From: Haloarcula marismortui ATCC 43049
Lineage (GTDB): Archaea > Halobacteriota > Halobacteria > Halobacteriales > Haloarculaceae
Direction: 5' to 3'
DNA length: 64,000 nucleotides
Assembly: GCF_000011085.1 (NCBI RefSeq)
Contig: NC_006396.1
Location: 806,001 to 870,000, forward strand
Below, piece after piece: positions 35,850 through 44,637 of this stretch. Made by a program: the position numbers and the translations under genes. A model generated the notes under the pieces. That model searched no databases. It saw only the letters and a program-made list of their open reading frames with translations, and was not told the origin of the DNA. Positions within the stretch are counted from its first letter, which is position 1. Each line of letters begins with the position of its first letter.

Positions 35850-36881
35850 TCACTGCTGGTCAGGGGTGCCGTCGGCGGCCGCCTGTAAGCTGGCGAACGC
35901 CTCCCACGAGGGGTCCGCTCCAGGGTGGGACTGCCGGGCGCCGTCGACGTACAGCCCCTCACCGTCGGTCACTTCGCCGACGACGGCGGCCGGCGTCCCG
36001 CGGTCGCGGAGCGCACCGACAACATCGTCGGCATCTGCGGGGTCGACGGCGGCCAGGAGCGTCCCGCAACTGCTGACGTGCCAGGGGTCGATATCGAGCG
36101 CGTCACAGAGCGCGCCGACGCCGTCAGCAAGCGGCATCGCATCGCTGTCCACGTCGAATCGGACGCCCGCACCGTCGGCCATCTCGATGAGCGCACCAGT
36201 GATGCCGCCCTCGGTGGCGTCGTGCATCGCCATCACGTTTCCAGCGTTCGTCGCAGCCATGGCGTCCTCGACGAGTGCGGTGTCGGCCAGACGTTCCTGT
36301 GCAGTGGCGGTTCGGTCGGGCGACAGCCCGATCTGCGTCGGGAAGAGGGTCGCGAACAGGCCCGTGACTTCCGCACCGGGACCGGTCCCGACGACCAGTT
36401 TGTCGCCCGGTCGTGCGCCGTCCGGGCGGACGATGTCCTCGTGGGGCCCGACGCCAAGCACCGTTGCGCCACCGACCCATGAATAGTCGACGCCCGAATA
36501 CCGGGCGGTGTGGCCGGTGACGACGCTCACGCCGACTTCTTCGGCCCGTTCAGCGAAGCCGTGCCACATCGCCGCCAGTTCGTCGTCTGTCATCTCGGGC
36601 GGGAGCGTGAACGTCACTGAGAGATGCGACGGCGGGATGCCGGAAACGGCAACGTCGGCAAGTACCACATCGAGTGCAAACCGACCAGCCCGTTCGAACC
36701 CCAGATCGGGGAGCACCGACAGCGGGTCGGTGGCTGTGACGAGAGCGTCACCGCCCACGTCGATGACGCCGAAGTCAATGCCGTGCGTCGGCCCCAGCGT
36801 CACGTCTTCTCGGTCCGCGCCCAGTTCCGGGTAAATGACGGTATCGAACAGGTCGCGGTCGATTTTCCCGAGGTCGCTCAT
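35850..36881 (-). CDS. AIR synthase-related (PurM/HypE-fold) protein
   Basis: A 343-residue PurM-fold protein of the AIR synthase-related family that includes HypE, ThiL and SelD. The fold elements are ATDPLSVLP, LADVAVSGIPPSHLSVTFTLP, GHTARYSG and HDATEGGITGALIEMADGAGV. Hydrogenase-specific C-terminal Cys of HypE is absent, so it is not a clear HypE; a haloarchaeal paralogue with unknown ATP-dependent chemistry is likely. ATG 36881 is chosen over GTG 36893. Confidence 0.8.
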   Translation of the reverse strand: MSDLGKIDRDLFDTVIYPELGADREDVTLGPTHGIDFGVIDVGGDALVTATDPLSVLPDLGFERAGRFALDVVLADVAVSGIPPSHLSVTFTLPPEMTDDELAAMWHGFAERAEEVGVSVVTGHTARYSGVDYSWVGGATVLGVGPHEDIVRPDGARPGDKLVVGTGPGAEVTGLFATLFPTQIGLSPDRTATAQERLADTALVEDAMAATNAGNVMAMHDATEGGITGALIEMADGAGVRFDVDSDAMPLADGVGALCDALDIDPWHVSSCGTLLAAVDPADADDVVGALRDRGTPAAVVGEVTDGEGLYVDGARQSHPGADPSWEAFASLQAAADGTPDQQ

Positions 36882-36926
36882 CCGGTCAGTCACCTCCAGC
36901 GCGGTGTTCTCTCTGCCCCCGCATCG

Positions 36927-39080
36927 TCAATCCTCAGTCATCCGACTGCCGCCGGGCGGCAGGAACTCCTGTATCTGGTCCGGGCTGGCGACCTTGCGGA
37001 CGAACGTCTCGTCGGCGAACCGCTCCTTGAACTCGCGGTAGAGGCGCTTGGCGATATCGTTCTGGGCGTACTGGCCCGGTTCAACGGTGATGCTCGTCGC
37101 GGCCTGTCCCTCGATAGCCGCCGGCGGGCCACCGATGACCCGCGTCTCGTCGTCGCAGGTGATACCGACGGCGACGCCGGCCGGCGTGCCCTCGAAGTAC
37201 GTCCGGTCGCCGCGGACGGCGAAGCCGCCCTTCTCCAGATACTCGCCGCTTTCCGGCGTTTTCGACACCTGGTCGGGGTCGACCATGTACACGTCGCCGG
37301 CGAACTTCCCGTCTTTCCAGACCGAGGAGTACGAGACCGCGAACTGGGCGGCCTGGTCCAGTGACGACTGCGGGAACTCAACCTCCTTGGACGGCTCACT
37401 GGGACCGGTGGCCTTGAGCACCGTGACCGGGCCGCCGTGGGCCTGCGCGTGGAAGAACTTGTCACCGCCCTCCAGATACTTCTGGACGAGTTCTTCGTTG
37501 TCGTCGGCGTCGCGGCCGCCGATGACGAGGAAGCCGTCCGAGGTGTGGAACCAGCGGAACTGCTCGTACCAGCGCTCGGTCGACCGGGTCGGAATGGACT
37601 GCATCGAGAGCCAGTCCGTCGGTTCGTCCTCGGCCTCGTCGTTATCGGCTTCGTCCTCGCCGTCGTCGGCCTCCCACTCCTCGCGCCGCTCTTTGACCGC
37701 TTCGAGGTCCTCGCGGGTGTTCTCGATGGCAGCGAGCGCGCCCTCCTTCTTCTCCTCGATGCGTTTGGCCTCCTTGTACAGTTCGTCGGCGTTCTTCTCG
37801 ACGCCGGTGAAGGCGTCCACTGTGACCCGCGTCCCGTCGATGTCGAGGGTCACCGTCCCCTCGCTCCCGTCAAGCGAGACAACTGCTTCGGCGGCCGCGA
37901 TGCCGCGGTCGGCCCCCTCGTCAAACTTCGCCTCGATGTCGTCCCAGGACACGTCGTCCTGGCGGGCGGCCTGCACCGTCGAGAGCACGTCGTCGACGAG
38001 GTCGTAGTTGGCGTACAGCAGCTCGGCCTTCTCCCGTTCGACCTCGGCGTCGGCTTCGAAGTCCTCGATAGCCTGCTCCTGTTGCTGGATGATGCGCTGC
38101 TGTTTCTCTATCTCGGCCTCGAAGTCCGGGCGCTGTGTTTCGCCGCCCTCGACTTCCTCCTCCCGCTGGAAATTGAAGAAGTAGTCGTCCAGCGCGGGGT
38201 TGAACTCCGTGAAAGATTCGCTGTAGAGTTCTTCGTACTCCGCCAGCGGAATCGGCGTCACGTCGATGCGCCGGCGGTCCGGGTCATCGCCGGATTCCCC
38301 GTTGCCTGCACCGTCACCGTCGTCGAGCGTTTCGTAGTACACCCGCGGGTCGACATCTCCCTCACGCAGGCGCGTCCCCATCTCGTCGATGAGTTCGTAC
38401 AGCCGCTCGAAATCGGACTCATCGAGGTCGTCGACGGCGACGTTGTAGTCGATGCCGGCGCGGGTACACAGTTCCTCGCCGTAGAGGCCGCCGAAGTTCA
38501 GTTGCGTCGCCAGCGTCCGCACGAGGTCAGCGTCGGATTCCTTGATGCGAGCGACAAACCCGTCGTAATCGACAGTCATCGGGTTGAACCGCGCCGACGG
38601 GAATTCGTAGGGCGTCCCGGGTGCGACGGTTCGGGATTTGAGCCTGACCGTTTCAAGACAGTCGATGACCTCGCCGTATTCGTCCAGCACGGCGACGTTC
38701 CCGTCGCCGAACAGCTCCGCGACGATAGTCGTCGACGCGTCCTCGCGGTCGAACTCCAGTTCGATGATGCGGTCGAACTCGAACTGCTCGACGCGGACGA
38801 GGTCAGCGCCCGACAGCCGGTTCCGGAGCATCATCGCGAAGTCCGGCGGCCGACCCGGCGCGTCGGGGACGTGGCTCTGGTCGGCAACGTGGGCGCGCTT
38901 GACATCACCGACTTCGATGAGGAACTCGACGCGGCCGCGGTCGAAGTCCCGGAGCTTCAGTCTGACGAGGTCGTCCTCGGGGTAGAGGTACGCCTTGTCG
39001 AGCTTCGCGCCCTCGTAGCCGGCGAGTTCGCCCTCAAGAGCGGCGAGGTCGACGCTCGTCAGTTCCCGCTTGTGGTCCAT
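36927..39080 (-). CDS. rqcH: RqcH/NEMF-family ribosome quality control protein
   Basis: A 717-residue RqcH (Rqc2/NEMF) protein. The NFACT-N domain contains the Asp-103/Arg-104 pair (EQFEFDRIIELEF) that is needed for tRNA binding in RqcH/Rqc2. A long coiled coil lies at about 310-460 and a C-terminal NFACT-R domain follows (FRWFHTSDGFLVIGGRDADDNE). It would bind obstructed large subunits and add a C-terminal Ala-type tail. It is 46 bases downstream of the AIR-synthase gene's start region on the same strand. Confidence 0.93.
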   Translation of the reverse strand: MDHKRELTSVDLAALEGELAGYEGAKLDKAYLYPEDDLVRLKLRDFDRGRVEFLIEVGDVKRAHVADQSHVPDAPGRPPDFAMMLRNRLSGADLVRVEQFEFDRIIELEFDREDASTTIVAELFGDGNVAVLDEYGEVIDCLETVRLKSRTVAPGTPYEFPSARFNPMTVDYDGFVARIKESDADLVRTLATQLNFGGLYGEELCTRAGIDYNVAVDDLDESDFERLYELIDEMGTRLREGDVDPRVYYETLDDGDGAGNGESGDDPDRRRIDVTPIPLAEYEELYSESFTEFNPALDDYFFNFQREEEVEGGETQRPDFEAEIEKQQRIIQQQEQAIEDFEADAEVEREKAELLYANYDLVDDVLSTVQAARQDDVSWDDIEAKFDEGADRGIAAAEAVVSLDGSEGTVTLDIDGTRVTVDAFTGVEKNADELYKEAKRIEEKKEGALAAIENTREDLEAVKERREEWEADDGEDEADNDEAEDEPTDWLSMQSIPTRSTERWYEQFRWFHTSDGFLVIGGRDADDNEELVQKYLEGGDKFFHAQAHGGPVTVLKATGPSEPSKEVEFPQSSLDQAAQFAVSYSSVWKDGKFAGDVYMVDPDQVSKTPESGEYLEKGGFAVRGDRTYFEGTPAGVAVGITCDDETRVIGGPPAAIEGQAATSITVEPGQYAQNDIAKRLYREFKERFADETFVRKVASPDQIQEFLPPGGSRMTED

Positions 39081-39116
39081 GTCGGTGGCTGTCGGCGGGC
39101 ACCCAAAGGCGTTCCG

Positions 39117-40151
39117 TTACCTGCTGTCGGCGATTGCCTCGCCAGTCTCCAGTCCGTTCCGTAACGCCGCGTGGAGTCGCCCCTCGCCGGCCACCCAGTC
39201 GCCAGCGAAGTGCAGGTCGTGCTCGGCCGCACACGACAGCAGATCGTGGTCGACTTCGCCCTCGGGCTGGGAGTACCGCCAGTGCTGGTGGTCGGTCCAG
39301 TCGGGGTCGGCCAGCCGGTCGTCGTCCAGCAATCGGGCCGTCCGCGACGCGATGTCGTCGATGAGCGTGTCGGGGTGTTCGTCGTAGTTCGCAATCGACC
39401 ACGGTTCGTTCATCTGGACCAGCAGCAGGGACTCGCCGTCGGGGACGTGGCCGTCCTTGCACTCTTCGCGGCCGACCCAGCCGATATCGTGCTCTTTGTC
39501 GCTGTTGACCGCGGCGTACCACGGCACGTCGAGTTCGAAGGGATAGTGCAACACGCCGGAGATGACCGTTCGATAGGGGACGGCGGCGATTTCCTGCCGA
39601 AGCTCCCGACAGTCGTCGTGGTCCCACCGCGACTGCCCCAGCAGGTCAGCCGTCTGGGGAGCCGGCGGTGTTAGCAACGCGGCGTCGAAGTGTCCAAGGT
39701 CCGCCCCCTCATCGTCCTCAAGCCGCCAGCCGTCGCGCTGTCGCTCCAGACGCTCAACCCGCACGCCGTTCTCTACGTCGGCGTCTGCCTCGTTGAACAG
39801 CCGCTTTGCGACCTGTGTAATGCCTGCCTCGTACGTCCATTTGTGTTCGTCAGCATCCCGCCCAGTGCCGATGTCGCCGGTCCTGTCGAACGCGTACACC
39901 GGTTCCTCGATATCGACGAGTCCCTCAGTCGGGAGGGTCTCTGTGACCAGTTCCGTCACGCGGCCGTCGTCGGCCTTGAGATAGTTCGCCCCGTACTCGT
40001 ACGTACAGTCGCCGTGCCGCCGGGTCGCAGCGCGCCCGCAGACGCCGCGGCTCTTCTCGAACACTGTTACGTTGACGTCCGCGTCGCGGAGCGCGTACGC
40101 TGCTGCCGCACCGGCACCACCGGCACCAACGACTGCGAGATTACGAGCCAT
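39117..40151 (-). CDS. NAD(P)/FAD-dependent oxidoreductase (renalase-like)
   Basis: A 344-residue flavoprotein. The N-terminal dinucleotide-binding fingerprint is VVGAGGAGAAAAYALRDADV followed by VFEKSRGVCGRAATRR; the family motif of renalase/NAD(P)-binding amine oxidoreductases. An FAD-contacting C-terminal segment near LHFAGDWVAGEGRLHAALRNG is present. Substrate unknown. ATG 40151 has a TTTTTA-type TATA 24-29 bases upstream; an in-frame extension to 40349 is rejected. It is in the same orientation as rqcH, 36 bases from it. Confidence 0.87.
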   Translation of the reverse strand: MARNLAVVGAGGAGAAAAYALRDADVNVTVFEKSRGVCGRAATRRHGDCTYEYGANYLKADDGRVTELVTETLPTEGLVDIEEPVYAFDRTGDIGTGRDADEHKWTYEAGITQVAKRLFNEADADVENGVRVERLERQRDGWRLEDDEGADLGHFDAALLTPPAPQTADLLGQSRWDHDDCRELRQEIAAVPYRTVISGVLHYPFELDVPWYAAVNSDKEHDIGWVGREECKDGHVPDGESLLLVQMNEPWSIANYDEHPDTLIDDIASRTARLLDDDRLADPDWTDHQHWRYSQPEGEVDHDLLSCAAEHDLHFAGDWVAGEGRLHAALRNGLETGEAIADSR

Positions 40152-40174
40152 ACTTGCCCGTCGGACGGTACGAG

Positions 40175-40180
40175 TAAAAA
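40175..40180 (-). promoter_or_regulatory. TATA element for the FAD oxidoreductase gene
   Basis: Minus-strand TTTTTA lies 24-29 bases before ATG 40151, supporting a leaderless start. Confidence 0.5.
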
Positions 40181-40222
40181 TCCACCACACAACCAGTTCG
40201 GACCGCCAGCCAGCGGTCCGAT

Positions 40223-40413
40223 TCAGCGGCTCCGCTTGCGTCGAAGGCCCCAACACGCCCAGCCGATGACAGTGAGTATCGTGACACCGACGCCCACCTG
40301 TGGGAGCGAGAAGCCGGACCCTGTGCTGCAGTCGTTGCCCAGCCAGCACCGTCAGTGACCGAAACAGATTGGTCTTCGACTGTGAGCGAGCCCGGAAAGT
40401 CTGCCGCCTGTAT
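40223..40413 (-). pseudogene. possible remnant of a surface-protein C-terminus
   Basis: Two minus-strand frames look coding but no start is seen. The upstream part, nearest the CARDB stop, reads AADFPGSLTVEDQSVSVTDG. A second frame then gives GSGFSLPQVGVGVTILTVIG followed by a basic LRRKRSR tail and TGA at 40223. A single-base shift near 40325-40340 would join them into a stalk, a hydrophobic helix and a charged tail, the layout of PGF-CTERM-type anchors. It could be the decayed end of an adjacent surface gene; it could also be chance. Confidence 0.35.
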
Positions 40414-40418
40414 GCGCT

Positions 40419-43400
40419 CTACACCCGACGATAGACGCGAGTAAGACCGGCGACCAGCGCTAGCACGAGTGCGGCCAGCTGGACAGTGAATCCCGGGCCA
40501 GACGCTGCGGCCGTTTCCGCGGCTGGCTCTGCGCCACCACCGCTTTCACCAGTCTCGTCAGTCGCGGACCCGCCTGTGCTCTGGGCGGTATCCGAGCCAA
40601 CACGCAGGTCACCGGCACTGACGCCGTTGACCGCGACTGCGCCGTCGACAGCCTCGAACTCTATTGTCACAGTCGTTTGTTCGCCGGCGTTAAGCCGGAC
40701 GGTCCGGGAAGCAACCGGGTCGCCGTCAACAGTGACCGTCAGCGTCTGTTCGGCGGTTTCGTCGGTCGGGTTCTCGACTGTCGCTCGCGCCGACGTGTTG
40801 AAACCGGCCCGGACCCAGTCAGCCATCAGCGACGCATCAGCAACGGTGAGTTCTGCGGGCGTCGACGTCGACATATTTGTATCCGAAGAGTCGGCTGTCA
40901 TCGGAGTGGACGCATTAGCGGCCGGGGAAACGACAGCGATGGTTGATAGATTGGACGCCGTCGCCCGAATGGACTTGTTCGTCGCGTTAACAGTACTGGG
41001 TAGCTGCCTCCAAGACCCGTTGTGGTACTGGAACACTCTGACGGCGTCCATCGACCCATTGGCCGGAAGCGCCGATTCGTTGAGCCGCAGGGTGTACGTC
41101 GCCCGGCTGATGGCAGACGCATTTGCGCCGGAAGTGACGGTCACGTATCCGCGCACACCGTCTTCCTGAACCGCGGCCATGTCGTTCGGCGTAGCGTGTG
41201 GGCCGAGCAGTGTCGCGTTGAACCCATCACTTTCGTTGGTTACGTTGAGCGAGAGTGCAGAGAGGGTAAAGGCCGGCGCGGTCTCGGACGGCCCGGAGCG
41301 GTTCAGCGACTGGGAGACCGTCGAGTTCGCAGCGTCGGCGGTCACCTGAACAGTGACGCCGTTATCGATTTGCGACAGCGAGATAGCAGGAGCCTCTGCA
41401 CCGCCGCCGTTGTCGGTCTCGTCGGACTCGTCATTGAAATTGAATCCGCCGCCACCACCGCCTCCGCCGCCACCACCGCCTCCGCCGCCACCGCCGCCTC
41501 CACCACCGTCGTCACTATTGCTTTCAGCTTCCACAGCGAGCGTTTCGGTGGTGGCGCTACCAATAGCGAGCGACCGGTTGCTCTCATTGTCAAAGGAGAT
41601 ACTGAAAGAGACAGTTGCCGTCTCACCGCCGGCAATCGGACCGATGGTTTTGGACTTAAGCGTCTGGTTGTTCTCTGTGAGCGCCGCGGTGTAGTTTCCA
41701 CTCTCTGTACCGACATTTGCGACAGTCGCTGTCACATCTACTGACTCGCCGGTTTCGACGGACTGATTGCTCAGTTTTACGTCGCGAACCTCGAACGTCG
41801 CGGGTTGGGTCACTGAAATGTTTCCGCCGGAGTCACTGTTGACCGCCACGTCGTACTCACCGCCACTCTCGAAGACGTAGACGAACGTGACGTTGGTCTG
41901 CTGACCGCCCGAAAGCGAGACGTTCGTCGTGTCCACGATGTCGTCGTTGGCCTGCAGTCGAACCGGGGAGGTTCCCGTCTCGTCACCGTTGTTAACGACC
42001 GTGGCAGTCACCTCGACGGGCTCGCCTGTTCGAGCGCCCGTCCGGTTCAGTTCGACAGCAGCCGTGTCAAACGCCGCCGGCTCCTTGACCGTGACCGTGC
42101 CAGCCCGCTCACCATTGATATCGACTACGTAGTTCCCACTGCTGTTGAAGACGTGTTCGTGCGTGATTTCTCTCGCCTCACCGCCATCCAAGGTCACTTC
42201 TCGGCTCTCCACAACGGAACTCGCCACTGAGAAGTTCCCCGTGGCGTTCCCCGCCTGTCCACCGGTGTTCGTTACGGTCGCGCTAAGTTCGACAGCGCCT
42301 CCCTGAGTCACAGACTCACTACTGACCGCCGCGTTGCTGATCTCGAACGTCGCCGGGTCAGTCACTGTCACACGGGCTCCGAACTGGTTGTCGACGGCGA
42401 TAGCTCGCGTCCCCGCATCGCTGAACGACTGGACGAACGTGACGGTCGTTTCCTCGCCGCCGTCGAGTGTCACCGACTGCGTATCTATCGTGGTACCGTC
42501 CTCCTGTAACCGCACTTCGGCCGTTCCGGTCTGGTCACCCTCGTTCCGAACAGTCGCGGCGACTGCTATCGGCGCTCCGGTGACGACATCCGTTCGGTTC
42601 AGGTCGACAGTGGTGGTTTCGAACGTCGCCGACTCGGACACACGGACCGTCCCGACCCGCTCGCCGTCGAGGTCGATAGCGTACGTTCCCACGGCGGTGA
42701 ACGGTTCGGTAAACGAGACAGTCGTCGATTCGCCGGGACCTAATCGCAGTTCCGTAGCGTCCGCACGCTCGTCAGCGACCGTAAGCGGGACCTCGTAGGT
42801 GCCTGCCTGGTCGCCGGTGTTCGTGACTGTTGCGGTCACCGCAACGCTCTTGACCTCGCTCGCACTCGTCATGTTCAGGGCCCTATCAGAGACCTCGAAC
42901 GTCGCTGGCTGCTCGACTGTGACTGCCTGAGTCTCGCCGCGAATCTCAAAAGTAAACTCACCAGCCTCATTGAAAGTATGCACGTACGTCGCCGTGCCCC
43001 TCTCGTCTGGTTCAAGAGCGATCTCGACAGTGCTAACCCTGTCCTCACCAAGGAAAATACGGACAGGCTTGCTTCCCGAAACGACACCTGTATTCTCCGC
43101 AGTGATGTTGAGTGCAGCAGCTCCGCCCTCAGTTATCGTCGTTGTATTTACAGAGGTGTCTGTGACAGTAATATTTGAACGGCCGACGATTAGTGTGCCA
43201 GCAGGTTCCCCATTGACGGTGACTTCGTGTTCACCGTCATTGACATAGCCACCATCATTAGTCTCCAGTCTGTAGCTTGCGTTCACTCTTTTTTTATTGC
43301 CAGGCTTGACAGTCACCTCTGATGAGCTGATAATCCCCACTTTTTGCCCACCGACTTCGATATCTACTGGAACCGTGCCTGTTGATCCGCCCGTGTTTTC

Positions 43401-44486
43401 GAATACTATGGACAGCCTAGGCGTCGGCGTTATCATCTGTCCCGAGTCAATTCGTGTATCGATTAATTCAGCCTCCTGCAGTTCAATGACCGGTGGCGGG
43501 GCCACTTCGACTTCTCCTACTTGTTTGTCCGCGATACCGACAGTGTAAGTTCCGACGTTGTTGAATGAACGAATATATGACACTTGTGTTTTTTCACCGC
43601 CGGAGAGTGTCACATTTTCCCTCACCTCGGTCTTGCCGTCAATGACGAACGGAACCGCGTAGCTCCCTTGCCGGTCGCCTGTGTTTTCCACCGTCGCTGT
43701 AATATTGACACTGTCGCCCTCGTTAATAGCCGACTGGCTTAGTTCCCGATCGGAGACTTCCAAGTTGGCCGGATCGCCGACGGCAATAGTCCGGGTTTGG
43801 TTGCTGGTGCCGAAGCTGTACTCACCCGGATTATCAAACGTGTATGCGTATTTTTCCGTCCCTGATTCGCCCGGTTCGAGGTTGAAAGACACTGCGTCGA
43901 CGGACTTCCCGTCTACGTAGGTGAAGATATCCCGCTGTCCGGAAACGGCTCCGGTATTCTCCGCGGTGACGGCCAGTTCGACGGCACCGCCCTCGCTGAC
44001 TGTCGTCGTATTCCATGCGTGAGATGTGACGGTAATATTCGGTTCGTCGACGACCAGCGTACCAGCGGACTCACCGTTGACAGTCACCTCGTGTTCCCCG
44101 TTTTCGATATAGCCGCCGTCACTGGTCTCCAGCACGTACGTCGTGGTCACGTTTCTCGACTTATCCGGCGCAACCGTCGCTTCGTCGGGGCCGATGACCG
44201 TCACTTCCCGCCCGCCGATATCGACGGTAATCGTTTCTTTCCCTTCCATGTCGCCTGTGTTCTCGAACGTGACCCACAGGTCGAGTTCCGGCGTGTTCTT
44301 CTGGCCCGTATTAGCTTGTGTGTCTATCAGTCCGACATCCTGTATCTTGACGTCCGGTCCTTCAGATGTCCCTGTCTCGTGATTAGACGCAGCCGCAACG
44401 CCCGGCCCAAACATCGGGGCCGTCGACACCGCAACCACAGCCAGTAGCGTCATCGCTGATAGCCACAGGCCCGTAATCTTACCCAT
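40419..44486 (-). CDS. large CARDB-repeat surface protein with PGF-CTERM-type tail
   Basis: A 1355-residue exported protein. A signal peptide (1-33) precedes about ten CARDB-like beta domains of 95-110 residues. Domains 1-3 and 4-6 appear to be a duplicated three-domain block: repeated LIDT openings, GGYIENGEHEVTVNG versus GGYVNDGEHEVTVNG, and NITVT openings. Domains 7-10 are single ATFE-type copies. A run of 21 Gly (994-1014) leads to a PGF-pre-PGF-like domain, then a last CARDB unit, and GPGF, a hydrophobic helix and RRV at the end: the archaeosortase-type anchor. The C-terminal tail is Thr/Glu/Ala-rich. It probably is an adhesin or S-layer-associated protein. Confidence 0.85.
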   Translation of the reverse strand: MGKITGLWLSAMTLLAVVAVSTAPMFGPGVAAASNHETGTSEGPDVKIQDVGLIDTQANTGQKNTPELDLWVTFENTGDMEGKETITVDIGGREVTVIGPDEATVAPDKSRNVTTTYVLETSDGGYIENGEHEVTVNGESAGTLVVDEPNITVTSHAWNTTTVSEGGAVELAVTAENTGAVSGQRDIFTYVDGKSVDAVSFNLEPGESGTEKYAYTFDNPGEYSFGTSNQTRTIAVGDPANLEVSDRELSQSAINEGDSVNITATVENTGDRQGSYAVPFVIDGKTEVRENVTLSGGEKTQVSYIRSFNNVGTYTVGIADKQVGEVEVAPPPVIELQEAELIDTRIDSGQMITPTPRLSIVFENTGGSTGTVPVDIEVGGQKVGIISSSEVTVKPGNKKRVNASYRLETNDGGYVNDGEHEVTVNGEPAGTLIVGRSNITVTDTSVNTTTITEGGAAALNITAENTGVVSGSKPVRIFLGEDRVSTVEIALEPDERGTATYVHTFNEAGEFTFEIRGETQAVTVEQPATFEVSDRALNMTSASEVKSVAVTATVTNTGDQAGTYEVPLTVADERADATELRLGPGESTTVSFTEPFTAVGTYAIDLDGERVGTVRVSESATFETTTVDLNRTDVVTGAPIAVAATVRNEGDQTGTAEVRLQEDGTTIDTQSVTLDGGEETTVTFVQSFSDAGTRAIAVDNQFGARVTVTDPATFEISNAAVSSESVTQGGAVELSATVTNTGGQAGNATGNFSVASSVVESREVTLDGGEAREITHEHVFNSSGNYVVDINGERAGTVTVKEPAAFDTAAVELNRTGARTGEPVEVTATVVNNGDETGTSPVRLQANDDIVDTTNVSLSGGQQTNVTFVYVFESGGEYDVAVNSDSGGNISVTQPATFEVRDVKLSNQSVETGESVDVTATVANVGTESGNYTAALTENNQTLKSKTIGPIAGGETATVSFSISFDNESNRSLAIGSATTETLAVEAESNSDDGGGGGGGGGGGGGGGGGGGGGFNFNDESDETDNGGGAEAPAISLSQIDNGVTVQVTADAANSTVSQSLNRSGPSETAPAFTLSALSLNVTNESDGFNATLLGPHATPNDMAAVQEDGVRGYVTVTSGANASAISRATYTLRLNESALPANGSMDAVRVFQYHNGSWRQLPSTVNATNKSIRATASNLSTIAVVSPAANASTPMTADSSDTNMSTSTPAELTVADASLMADWVRAGFNTSARATVENPTDETAEQTLTVTVDGDPVASRTVRLNAGEQTTVTIEFEAVDGAVAVNGVSAGDLRVGSDTAQSTGGSATDETGESGGGAEPAAETAAASGPGFTVQLAALVLALVAGLTRVYRRV
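41445..41507 (-). repeat. 21-codon glycine run in the CARDB protein
   Basis: A GGN-rich triplet tract encodes Gly-994 to Gly-1014. The hexamer- and nonamer-like internal repeats in the DNA suggest it can expand or shrink by slippage in steps of three bases. Confidence 0.8.
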
Positions 44487-44507
44487 GGGTTGGCCGATGA
44501 CAGTATG

Positions 44508-44515
44508 GTAATTAG
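44508..44515 (-). promoter_or_regulatory. TATA element for the CARDB protein gene
   Basis: Minus-strand CTAATTAC lies 22-29 bases before ATG 44486. It is just outside the IS element, whose left end starts at 44541, so only about 25 bases of native upstream sequence remain. Confidence 0.5.
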
Positions 44516-44540
44516 TTAGCGGGAACGAATCGCCAAGTAA

Positions 44541-44572
44541 GGTCCTACGCTCTTGCGTAGGAGATTGTTGAT
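44541..44572 (+). repeat. left terminal inverted repeat of the IS
   Basis: Begins GGTCCTACGCTC and pairs with the right repeat at 26 of 32 positions. Within it CCTACGC (44544-44550), TCTT and GCGTAGG (44555-44561) form an additional perfect hairpin. Confidence 0.75.
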
Positions 44573-44637
44573 ACTGGAGAGCAGTAGCTGCGGAGTCGAA
44601 GAGGACAAGAGCACCGCGCCAGCGGTGCCCGACACGA

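Noticed and set aside
38638-38985. Ser-rich plus-strand frames inside rqcH
   Set aside because: Typical high-G+C antisense frames; rqcH on the minus strand is clearly the real gene.
41353-41694. Proline-run protein on the plus strand
   Set aside because: It is the reverse complement of the Gly-run in the CARDB gene and has no independent support.
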